Assembly: GCF_031626495.1 (NCBI RefSeq)
Contig: NZ_JAMQOJ010000010.1
Location: 124,001 to 188,000, forward strand
Direction of reading: 5' to 3'
Length of the DNA stretch: 64,000 nt
Source: Natrinema sp031626495
GTDB taxonomy: Archaea > Halobacteriota > Halobacteria > Halobacteriales > Natrialbaceae
Shown: one piece after another, positions 29,115-37,573 of the stretch
Layout of the letters: every line of letters begins with the position of its first letter
How positions within the stretch are numbered: position 1 is the first letter of the stretch
The notes under the pieces: model-generated
Seen by the model: only the letters and a program-made list of their open reading frames with translations
The model's database searches: none
Told to the model about the DNA's origin: nothing
Program-made: the position numbers and the translations under genes

Positions 29115-29952
29115 TTGACGAAGACGTTCAGAGTCGTGGAAGCGACTACTCGTATCGGAACCGCTCCTGATCAAGCGCCAGTGTCTCGAAGCGACGAAGG
29201 TTGTCGGCTACTGAACCTGACAAGAGGAGTTCAACCGGCACGTCGAGGAGGATGAACAGGCCATCTGGATCTGAGCCCCGATCGTCACGAAGCAGTGCCT
29301 ATAGTAGCCACTGAAACGAATTACACACTGATCACAACGCCGTCGCGCGATCAGGTATGTATTGACTTTCAGTGACTACTATAGAATGCGAGAATTTACC
29401 GAGCTACCACGAAGGGAGTAACTGCGACTATGATGAGACACCACTGGAGGAATGGTCAAAAGGCCTTGTCAGATTTAAGGCCGTACCTGTATTCGATATC
29501 CCACAGACTGGCGGTGAGCCGCTTCCACAACTCGACACGGAAGCGACTGGTGACGCCGACGATCTCGTAGCCCAGCTGACTGGCGCCGCAGATGACCTCG
29601 GGGTGACGGTTCGCATCGTCCCGAAGCAGAGTGGTCACACGGCGACGCGAAAAAGTATCTGTGAGCAAATCAGCCTCATCGACATCCAGCCCTCGTCGAG
29701 ATTCGAGGACGAGTAAATGAAGCCGATCTTGCGCGAACACTCATCCACGAGTACGCCCATGCCCTGCTCCACTTCGTCGACGACACAGAGCGGTCAAAGC
29801 GTGAGGTGGAGGCAGAAGCCGTCGCGTACATCGTCGGCCAGCACTTCGGGCTTGCTACGAGCGGCTTGGCGTTCTACCTCGCGGCGTGGGAGTCAAACGA
29901 TCCAGAGGTCGTTCACAATCGGCTCGACAGGATCAGTCACACGGCAGAATAG
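29115..29952 (+). pseudogene. ArdC-like / zincin metalloprotease pseudogene, split by a MITE
   Basis: Matches the protein at 49837-50844 piece by piece. DVQSRGSDYSYRN and FNRHVEEDEQAIWI come first, then PIVTKQC, where an 86-base repeat interrupts the gene. CENLPSYHEGSNCDYDE, PQTGGEPLPQLDTEATGDAD and, in another frame, LIHEYAHALLHFVDDTERSK follow. The zinc-protease motif HEYAH remains readable. There are several frameshifts and stops, with a final TAG at 29950. The TFB-type zinc ribbon found on the other copy is not visible here. Confidence 0.75.
29299..29384. repeat. MITE-like 86-base inverted-repeat element, copy 1
   Basis: CTATAGTAGCCACTGAAACG at one end and, inverted, CTATAGTAGTCACTGAAAG at the other. 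It is almost identical to the copy at 30735-30819. It sits inside the ArdC-like pseudogene, directly after the codons for KQC. Confidence 0.8.
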
Positions 29953-30184
29953 ATCATAGACGTGCTCGAAGAAGAGTCAGGTTCACGCATATTAACTAAC
30001 GGCCGGACCCAGGAGCGTCATTCGTTAGTTAAGTCTATCAGCGCCCGCCGAGGGGCGGAGGCACATTTTGGTCTCCATCGAATTATGACTGACCGATATC
30101 TCACGGCGATTCTCGAGAAGATACGACAAGTCGTGAGCACCACGACCAAGTCGCCCGGTTGCCGGACAAACAAGCCCACGAGTA

Positions 30185-30865
30185 TCTTCGTATGCTGTCC
30201 TCCGGATACTCAAAGGAGAGACAGACGAACTACTTGCAGCTGCCTCACAAATCGACGGTGTGACCGTCGGATACGGTAGCGACGAGGCGATGTTCGACAG
30301 TTGGAGCCGTGACGCCGAGTGGTGGGACACTGTCCCGCTGCAAGACGAGTGTATCCGCTTCCGGATCTTCTACCCCGACGAGTACGAGGTCGCCCCGCAG
30401 ATCATCGCCGACGTGATGGCAGCCCTCGATGCATGGCGTGTCTAGTCGGGCAACGCTGCCGTCTGCGGCTCCTACGATCATCGTAACCGTCGCGAACTTC
30501 ACTACCTCTGGCCGGGGGGTCATTCTGTCGAGGACCTCCTGCTGGAATGGCTTCAGGATCGTGACAGCGTCGCACTCGATGGGGGACAGACAGGTGATGT
30601 CCGCGACCGCATGGTCGTCTCGGAGTACTCAATCCAGCGTGACGATCTCGAACCGCGAACGAGACGCGCCGTCACTGGGGAGATGTCGGTCTCCCTGCTC
30701 GAGAAGGGCGGTCGATATGAGGTACAGTCGGAGTCTATAGTAGCCACTGAAACGAATTACACGCTGATCACAACCCGTCGCGCGATCAGGTGTGTATTGA
30801 CCTTCAGTGACTACTATAGGAACCGATACGAAATCGACGTGATCGATGAATCTGATGGTCAGTGA
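30185..30865 (+). pseudogene. Unknown protein gene with internal TAG and MITE insertion
   Basis: One frame stays open across the region except for a TAG at 30443. Before it reads AVLRILKGETDELLAAASQI, VGYGSDEAMFDSWSRDAEWW and RIFYPDEYEVAPQIIADVMA; after it reads LHYLWPGGHSVEDLLLEWLQ and SVSLLEKGGRYEVQSES. There the second 85-base repeat is inserted. The frame continues through the repeat to NRYEIDVIDESDGQ. No family is recognised and no start is clear. Confidence 0.5.
30735..30819. repeat. MITE-like 85-base inverted-repeat element, copy 2
   Basis: Near-identical to the copy at 29299-29384, with the same terminal CTATAGTAG inverted repeats. It interrupts a reading frame between EVQSES and NRYEID. 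Confidence 0.8.
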
Positions 30866-31187
30866 CGCAGAGGATAATAGTGTGCTGGATACCTTATCCA
30901 CCGAGCGATTGACGGGGAATAGTAGCGATTTGGTGCAGAAATTAGACAAGTACCGGCTCTCAACGCCCGTGTTGATCTTACCGCCGTAGAATACAAACAG
31001 TCGATGAGAAGCGGTCAATAGAGGCTCCTATCACTGGGCAAAAATTCTGCATTAGTTTACATGGCCGCAAGGATCGGGCTATGGGTTGTTAGGTTCTGCT
31101 CGCTTCCGTCTGGGTTACAGACGGTCAGGACCAGTGGTTATAGCAGGGAAATACGTAGATTTTTACTACTGGAGCACGGTCAACCGG
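30866..31187. other. Gene-free spacer
   Basis: No supported feature. Confidence 0.45.
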
Positions 31188-31697
31188 TTATTCACTGGTC
31201 CCGTTACCGCCAGTTTCGTTGCCACCGCTGCCGCCACCTTGGATTTGCAAGTCACCCTCCATATTCGGATGGGGCTCACAGCGGTATCTGGCCATCTCGC
31301 TACTGGCCGTAAAATCAAAGAACAGTCCGTCACCGGGGTCTGAGACCGGTTCGCCCGTCGTGAGGTCATCGATGACTTCGTCGTTACTATTCCGAATCTG
31401 CATGTTGTGGGCGGCACCATCGCCTTCCGACCAGCCGATCGTATAATCCTCACCCTCCTGAAGGATAAGCGTCGGATTCTGCTCGCCCTCGATTGAGGAT
31501 GGGGCAAGACCTTCCCAGTAACTCGTTTGACCGCTAAAATCAAGTTGCGTTCCGGGTTCAATTTCGTAACCGTCGCTGCTACCACCGCCATTACCACCAC
31601 CGTTACCACCACTGCAACCGGCGACAATCGCCGTCGATGTCGCAACACCAGCCAACTTGAGCATCCTCCGTCGTGATAGCCGCTCGTTTCGTGTCAT
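31188..31697 (-). CDS. Halocyanin-like blue copper lipoprotein
   Basis: A 169-residue exported cupredoxin. ATG at 31697 gives MTRNERLSRRRMLKLAGVAT, a twin-arginine signal, with lipobox IVAGC and a Gly-rich linker. The copper ligands are His in GAAHNMQI and Cys, His and Met in YRCEPHPNMEG. It is of the ordinary halocyanin type (no long tail after the copper fold, only a Gly/Asn-rich end) and differs from the other halocyanins in the window. A possible TATA-like stretch (TAAATTAGTATAC) lies upstream near 31757-31770. No dyad site of the shared class is present. Confidence 0.88.
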   Translation of the reverse strand: MTRNERLSRRRMLKLAGVATSTAIVAGCSGGNGGGNGGGSSDGYEIEPGTQLDFSGQTSYWEGLAPSSIEGEQNPTLILQEGEDYTIGWSEGDGAAHNMQIRNSNDEVIDDLTTGEPVSDPGDGLFFDFTASSEMARYRCEPHPNMEGDLQIQGGGSGGNETGGNGTSE

Positions 31698-31805
31698 CAA
31701 GTCACTCTTGTGCTCGTTCTCAAATGGGGATTTTGGTTCGAGTGTCGAAACGCAGTGTAAATTAGTATACATCCTTTTGGCTCTGTCAAATTCTGTTTCC
31801 CATAT

Positions 31806-33399
31806 GAGCCTGTCCAAGAAACACTGACAGGGTAATTGGATTCTGCGAGTTCTGAGTTCACATGGCGTAGATTTTATCTAGCGGAAACTCCTGGATAGTG
31901 TAAGAATCCACCCGTGACGTCCAACATCATCCGATACGACCAAGATCAGCAACACCTCTTGCCGAAGAACGTCGCGGAGTGGGTTGAAGAAGATAGCCTC
32001 GAACGCTATGTTTCCGACGTCATCAATTATCTCGACAACGAGGGCCGGCTCGACTCCTTCTATCCGGAAGATCGGGAGGACGGCTGTGGGCGACCGTCCT
32101 TCCATCCCGTGATGATGCTGAAGATCCTCATCTTTGGGTACTGTATCGGGATCCGCAGCTCCCGAAAATCGACCGTCTCCTTGAACGTGACGTCGCTTTT
32201 CGCTACCTTGCCGCGAATCAACACCCTGACTTCCGTACAATCAGCCTCTTCCGCAAGAACCACCGCGAGGAGTTTGAGCACCTTTTCGTCGAAATCCTTC
32301 ATCTCTGTCGCTGGCATGGTCAAAATGGGCGAAGTCGTCCTGGATAGCCGTCGCGGCCAGGGCGACGCTGCCCTCGACCAAAACCGGACTCATGAGTAGA
32401 TCACCGAGGAAATCCACGACATCCTTGAGGAGCCTGCTGAGGTCAACGAAGCCGAAGATGACGAATACGGTCCCGAACAGCGTGGGAACGAGCTCCCGGA
32501 GGAACTCCGGGAGCGAGAGGACCGACTGAACCGATTACAGGAAGCCAGGGACCGACTCAACGCAAAGGAACAGCAACTCAAGGAGGAGCAAGCCGAGAAA
32601 ATCTGCCAAAGAAAACAGGAGAAGGAAGAAATGGGCCAGAAGAAGCGTAGCCGGAAGCCCACACCTCCGGAGGAGGTGGAGCTTCCGGAGGACACGAAGG
32701 CAAACACGACAGACCCAGCGAGTCAAACGCTCAAAACCAGCAACGGGAGGAAACAGGGGTATAACGGCCAAACAATGGTAGACTGCGACACGCAGGTCAC
32801 GTCGCTCAGGAGATCACTACTGACGCAAACGACGTACAGCAACTCAAGCCGATGCTGGAGAACTGGGAAGAAGTGAACGGCAAGCGCCCGGAGAAGGCGC
32901 TTGCCGACGCTGGGTATTGGAGCAAAGAGAATGCGCAGTTAGCAGATGGAACTGTTTATCGCCACGACCAAAGACTGGAAGCGACGGAAAGAACTTCGGG
33001 AGGCAGATCCGCCATGAGGACGGATCCCCAAGTAGTACGGGCTGAAAGAACGCATGGAGCGGAAACTCCGGACGAAACGAGGCAGAAGCATCTACCGCAA
33101 GCGTAGTCAAAGCGTAGAAGCAGTGTTCGGTCAGCACGTTACCCGCGGCTGCGACCGATTCCTGTTACGCGGGGAGACGGGGGCACAAGCGGAGTGGTCG
33201 TTGTTTTCGGCGACGCACAACCTGCTGAAACTGTGGCGGTCCGGCCGAGGGCCGGACGGCCACGAAGTGGCGGACGCGATCGCCGGATAACTGGGCCCGA
33301 TTCTCATTTTGTCGACACTAACGGCCGGTCTGGCGAATCGTGTAGCGGTGTCTTCGATCGATATCGGATGACTGGTAGTGCGAATTCTTAGACAGGCTC
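31806..33399 (+). mobile_element. IS1182-family insertion sequence
   Basis: Ends GAGCCTGTCCAAGAA (left) and, inverted, GAGCCTGTCTAAGAA (right). The transposase inside is frame-broken. The last 120 bases are repeated as a solo end at 37381-37504. Confidence 0.75.
31914..33290 (+). pseudogene. IS1182-family transposase, frame-broken
   Basis: The N-terminal part reads NVAEWVEEDSLERYVSDVIN, DGCGRPSFHPVMMLKILIFG and Y. A long charged linker follows (ERGDRLNRLQEARDRLNAKE), then KRPEKALADAGYWSKENAQL and finally KRGRSIYRKRSQSVEAVFGQ. This is the domain order of IS1182 transposases. Frame changes near 32150 and 32800 and stops elsewhere inactivate it. Confidence 0.75.
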
Positions 33400-33410
33400 C
33401 TCAGGACGAC

Positions 33411-33549
33411 CGATTCTCAAGCGTCATCCAGAAATCAAACAGCGGTACTTCTGGGGAAGCGGTTTGTGGAAGGATGGGTACTACGCGGGACAACGGGTGC
33501 AGTTTCCGAAGATGTAGTTTGGCGGTACATTGAGGAGATGAAACAGTAG
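33411..33549 (+). pseudogene. IS200/IS605 TnpA C-terminal fragment
   Basis: LKRHPEIKQRYFWGSGLWKD and GYYAG, then in the next frame VSEDVVWRYIEEMKQ and TAG. This is the end of a Y1 (IS200-type) transposase, with a one-base shift near 33495. It begins straight after the IS1182 right end. Confidence 0.7.
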
Positions 33550-33568
33550 GTGAGCGTACGCGATTCAC

Positions 33569-33590
33569 CCACGGGTCAGGTGACCCGTGG
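33569..33590. repeat. Perfect hairpin (likely IS200 right-end structure)
   Basis: CCACGGGTCA, two bases, TGACCCGTGG. It lies just after the TnpA fragment, where IS200/IS605 elements carry a subterminal hairpin. Confidence 0.6.
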
Positions 33591-33659
33591 ACCTCTCGCT
33601 GTTCCCTTTAGAGACGGGCCTCGAGTCGGATCCCGGTCGGCGTTTCCATCTCTCCTCCT

Positions 33660-35453
33660 TTACGGTGCGCTGTCGATCGCGTACATCTCGAAGTCGTCGT
33701 TCGAGATGACCTTGTTCGCGCCCGGCTCGGTTTCGAGCCCCTCAAGCGCTCTCCTATCATAATTGAGTTCGCGGTAGACGTCGAGCTCCCTCGACTTGTC
33801 CCAGTCGGTGACGACGAAGTAGTACTCGTCGGTGGGGTAGGCCCCGCTGTAGTTCCCCTCCGAAAACACGGTGGCGTTGACGGAGCCGGTTGCGGCCGAC
33901 GCACCACCGACCGTGTCGCCGCCGCCTGCAACCCCGTTGATGCCCTGCTCGTATCGATAGGGATCGTACCCCATCCCCGCGTAGGGGACGTCATCAGCCC
34001 CGTGATCGAAGCCATCTTCGTAGCCGCTCATCATTTCGTCGGTCACGTGCTGCCCCGGGTTGTAGATCAACGGCGACGTGAACACCGTCATCAGCCCGAG
34101 GACAAGACACGCCCCGAGTACCAGCGCTGTGACCGCGTTCGCGCCTGGTTTCGTGATCACGCCCGAGAGGCCGCCGACGAGCCGTGCGAGGGCGATACCG
34201 GCCAGGATCGTCAGGAGCACGTAGATGAACCCCATCTGCCGGAACGCCATCGTCGGCGTCCCGAGGAAGTAGACGAGAAACATCGCGGAGAGCGGGAACA
34301 GTGCGAACGCGAAGTAGTTAACGAGGGATCTGGTCTCCCCGTCGAGGCTCGTCCGGCCGAGCCAGACGACCAGGATGAAACAGCCGACGATGAGGCCGAT
34401 GATCGCCGCGTCGAGGAACATCTTCACGAACAACTCGGTGAGGCTGCCACCGATCTCGGTCAACGACGTCCCCCGTTGATTAACCTCGGTACTGCCGCCG
34501 ATATCCTGTGCGAGCAGGCCGGTGACGAGGCCGCCGACGGCCTGCCTGAACCGCTCGTTGCCGAGCGCCCAGAGTCCGAAGAGGGCCCCGAGGGAGAGCG
34601 TGTGGACGTGGGTCGTCGGATGCTCGAGCATCGGGTGGTCGTCGTAGCGCCGGCGGGCGAGGAACTGGACGCCGCTGATCGCGCCGATGAGAACGACGAC
34701 GTTGAACATCTGCTGGGGATGGACCAGCAAGAGTGCGAGGCCGGTGAGAAAGACGAGAACGCTGAACGGCGACACGCCGAGCGGGAGCCGCTCGAGCGTC
34801 GAGCGCCGGCGGAGATAGGCGACGATCGCGAAGAGCACGGGCGGAACGAGGAACAGCGCGTTCGAGTTGGTGTGGACGCCCATGTGCGTCGCGATGTTGT
34901 TGATCGGCAGCACCATCCAGGAGACGATCGCGGCGAGGCCGACCGCCAGCTCGTCGCCGGTCATATCGCGGACGACGAGCGGGACGAAGACGACGAAGGG
35001 GACGAAGAGGACGACCATCCCGATCAGGAGCCCGCGTTCGATCGAGACGCCGCCCGCGAAGTGCAGGACCGTCGCGATAGAGTGGAGTCCCGGATAGAAG
35101 AGTTCGTGCGGCGCGGTTCCGCCGGTAACGATGTCGCGCGTCCACCCGAGGTGCGTGAGTGCGTCGCCCATTCCGGCGAACCGATAGTTCCTGAGTATCG
35201 GGAGGCTCACGATGGCCGTGACCGTCAGTCCCCCGAGACCGATTCCGAGTCCTTGCTGACGGCCGCGACAGGACAGGGTTGCTCCGACCGCGATCGCGAG
35301 CGCGAGTGCGAACCCGAACCAGGTGATCGTCGGCGCACCCGCGTAGACCGACGGCTCGTAGTCGGTAGCAGGATTCGCCCTCGCCACGAGGATCCCCATC
35401 GTGACTGCGAGAAAGCCAATCGCGACCGTCACGTTGAGCGTCGATCGTCTCAT
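33660..35453 (-). CDS. Large polytopic membrane protein, possible GT-C-like / surface polysaccharide protein
   Basis: About 597 residues with roughly 13-14 hydrophobic helices, then a hydrophilic C-terminal domain of about 120 residues that ends ISNDDFEMYAIDSAP. The start is taken at MRRSTLNVTVAIGF, two codons inside the open frame. LRNYRFAGMGDALTHLGWTR in the first external loop and repeated large loops resemble haloarchaeal membrane proteins found in cell-surface glycan clusters; this is family impression only. GC-rich, with codon use unlike the surrounding decayed DNA. Confidence 0.7.
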   Translation of the reverse strand: MRRSTLNVTVAIGFLAVTMGILVARANPATDYEPSVYAGAPTITWFGFALALAIAVGATLSCRGRQQGLGIGLGGLTVTAIVSLPILRNYRFAGMGDALTHLGWTRDIVTGGTAPHELFYPGLHSIATVLHFAGGVSIERGLLIGMVVLFVPFVVFVPLVVRDMTGDELAVGLAAIVSWMVLPINNIATHMGVHTNSNALFLVPPVLFAIVAYLRRRSTLERLPLGVSPFSVLVFLTGLALLLVHPQQMFNVVVLIGAISGVQFLARRRYDDHPMLEHPTTHVHTLSLGALFGLWALGNERFRQAVGGLVTGLLAQDIGGSTEVNQRGTSLTEIGGSLTELFVKMFLDAAIIGLIVGCFILVVWLGRTSLDGETRSLVNYFAFALFPLSAMFLVYFLGTPTMAFRQMGFIYVLLTILAGIALARLVGGLSGVITKPGANAVTALVLGACLVLGLMTVFTSPLIYNPGQHVTDEMMSGYEDGFDHGADDVPYAGMGYDPYRYEQGINGVAGGGDTVGGASAATGSVNATVFSEGNYSGAYPTDEYYFVVTDWDKSRELDVYRELNYDRRALEGLETEPGANKVISNDDFEMYAIDSAP

Positions 35454-35708
35454 GTCCACTCACCGAGTTCGGCCGGACCAGTCTCGATACGCATGTGTTG
35501 GGCCAGTGGTCGGCACTGCCGGGGTTTGTTATAGGCTTCCTACCCTCGAAAACAGCCGTTGTGAGGTCTCCATCCGAAGTATGCTATCCCTATCGAATCC
35601 GAACGGTCAGCTACGGATTGATCTCTCGAGACGCGATCGATCAACGATTATGCTGGTTTTTGTAGGCGGTCGTGATCGGTTGAGACGACACCTGAACTCG
35701 CCCTCACT
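35454..35708. other. Divergent promoter region
   Basis: Separates the minus-strand membrane gene from the plus-strand PP-loop gene. No distinct motif stands out. Confidence 0.4.
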
Positions 35709-37016
35709 ATGTCATCCATCATCATCGACGAGATCTCGACTCACGAGGCGACCCTCGAGTGCTCGGTCCGCAGCTCGGCCGACCTCGAGCGGTTCTTCAC
35801 CGACGAATCGTTTCGGACTAGCTACGACGTTCCGATCGGGGACGTTCCGGAGGGCGTGCTCGCGATTCCCGTCCTCGCGCAGGTCTGTCCGGTCGCGTGG
35901 GCCAACGGAGCCGACGTCTACGTCGACGAGGTCGACGCGACGTTCGCCCGCGCGCTCGAGGACGTGAAGGAATCGCTGTGTGAGATGCACGACTTCCTCA
36001 AGGGCGGGACGCTCTACGCGCGCCGAACCATCGAAGCGGAGCCGGACGCGACCGGCGAGAGCGGCCTGCTGTTCACCGGCGGCGTCGACTCGACGTGCTC
36101 GTACGTCCGCCACCGCGAGGAGTCGCCGACGCTGATCAGCGTTCGCGGCTGGACGATCACCCCGGACGCCGCCGACGACGGGAAGTGGGACGCCCTCCGC
36201 GAGCGCGTCTCGGGCTTCGCCGCCGACCGCGACTGCGAGACGGCGTTCGTCGAGTCGAACATGCTCTCGTTCCTCGACCATCCGATGCTGTTGGCCCACT
36301 ACAAGCGCTACGTCGACGGCGGCTGGTACAGCTCCGTGGGTCACGGGCTGGGACTGCTCGGCCTCTGCGCGCCGATGGCCTACGCGCGCGGAATGGAGGA
36401 TCTCTACGTGGCTGCGACTCACTGGGACGGGATCGACCTCGAGTGGGGCTCGCGCCCCGACGTCGACGAGCGCGTCCGGTGGGCCGGGACGCGGTGTCAC
36501 CACGACGCCTACGAACTCACCCGGCAGGAACGCCTCGACGTCATCGCCGACTACGTCCGCGACGCGGATCCCGAACTGCAACTCCAGACCTGTAACGACC
36601 GCATGGACGGTAACTGTGGTGAATGCGAGAAGTGTTATCGGACGGCGGTCGGCCTTCGCCTGGCAGGCCTCGAGCCGTCGAACCACGGCTATCCGTTCTC
36701 GGACGCGGACTACCGCGACCTCCGTCGCTCCCTCGAGCGCGGCGACTGGGTGCTCGGCCAGGACGAGCGCCACATGTGGGTCGACATCCGCGAGCGCGCG
36801 AGCGAGACCGAACCCGCGACGCCGGCCGAGCGACGCTTCTTCGAGTGGCTCGAAACCGCGGATCTGGCCGATCTGATATCGTCGTCCGGCTCGCCGCTGG
36901 TCCACCGCCTCCTCTGGGCCGGCGCGCGAAACGCGCCGAACAGCGTCTATAATACCGCGTACCCGGCCTGGACGACGGCGAAAGCGGGCCTTCGACTCGT
37001 CCGGTCCGGTCGATAG
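35709..37016 (+). CDS. PP-loop ATPase superfamily protein (QueC/ExsB-like)
   Basis: A 435-residue soluble protein. LLFTGGVDSTCSYVRH is the PP-loop (SGGxDS-type) ATP pyrophosphatase motif, near residue 120. Further on CNDRMDGNCGECEKCYRTAV offers a Cys cluster like the zinc site of QueC-type enzymes. It is much longer than QueC (about 230 residues), so it is not the queuosine/archaeosine enzyme itself. Similar proteins occur in surface-sugar and secondary-metabolite clusters. Paired with the divergent membrane gene in a GC-rich block. Confidence 0.72.
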   Translation: MSSIIIDEISTHEATLECSVRSSADLERFFTDESFRTSYDVPIGDVPEGVLAIPVLAQVCPVAWANGADVYVDEVDATFARALEDVKESLCEMHDFLKGGTLYARRTIEAEPDATGESGLLFTGGVDSTCSYVRHREESPTLISVRGWTITPDAADDGKWDALRERVSGFAADRDCETAFVESNMLSFLDHPMLLAHYKRYVDGGWYSSVGHGLGLLGLCAPMAYARGMEDLYVAATHWDGIDLEWGSRPDVDERVRWAGTRCHHDAYELTRQERLDVIADYVRDADPELQLQTCNDRMDGNCGECEKCYRTAVGLRLAGLEPSNHGYPFSDADYRDLRRSLERGDWVLGQDERHMWVDIRERASETEPATPAERRFFEWLETADLADLISSSGSPLVHRLLWAGARNAPNSVYNTAYPAWTTAKAGLRLVRSGR

Positions 37017-37090
37017 AGCGAGGCGCCCGGTCGGCGTCCCGCCCACCACGCTTTTCATCATCCTACGTGAACGAATGGCACAATAGTGAG

Positions 37091-37498
37091 ATGACCGTCG
37101 AAATCGGCGATCTGGCCTCGATCTTGCTCGAGTACGAGTCGGACCAGCTCGTCGGCGAGGGCTCCCAGGAGTACATCCATCCGGACAATCGGCAAACCGT
37201 CGCGGACCAGTTCCAGCAGATCAGTGCGACGGGGGAATTGTCCGCGTTGGTCCGATATCGTCACGCGACCCGAAGTGGCGAGTGGGTTTGGCTCGAGGGC
37301 CGCTTTACGGATCTACCCGACGACACGCTCGAGGGGTACGTCATCAGCTCGCGGGATATCTCCCGACAGGTCGCTGCGGAACGCGATCGCCGAATAACTG
37401 AGCCCGATTCGCATTTTGCCGACACTGACGGCCGGTCTGGCGAATCGTGTAGCGGTGTCTTCGATCGATATCGGATGACTGATAGTGCGAATTCTTAG
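37091..37498 (+). pseudogene. PAS-domain signalling protein, truncated by an IS1182 end
   Basis: The open frame begins with VEIGDLASILLEY and has a clear PAS/PAC half: EYIHPDNRQTVADQFQQI, SALVRYRHATRSGEWVWLEG and YVISSRDISRQVAAERDRR. From about 37381 the coding sequence is the right-hand end of an IS1182 element read in frame, so the last 40 residues are not native. The rest of the sensor (more PAS domains, histidine kinase) is missing. Confidence 0.75.
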
Positions 37499-37504
37499 AC
37501 AGGA
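37381..37504 (+). mobile_element. Solo right end of an IS1182 element
   Basis: About 120 bases almost identical to 33274-33397, including CGAATCGTGTAGCGGTGTCT and the terminal CGAATTCTTAGACAGG. No left end or transposase accompanies it. Confidence 0.8.
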
Positions 37505-37573
37505 TCATATATACCAGTATTAAAACGCAACCGCTTAAGACTGCGAACGAAACGATAGTGGTTATAGATTTAG

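Noticed and set aside
34002..35534. A 510-codon open frame on the plus strand
   Set aside because: It is the antisense shadow of the membrane protein gene at 33660-35453. Its product is unnaturally rich in Glu, Arg and Asp without any domain.
35712..37061. A 449-codon open frame on the minus strand
   Set aside because: Shadow of the PP-loop gene in GC-rich DNA; no recognisable domain or conserved motif.
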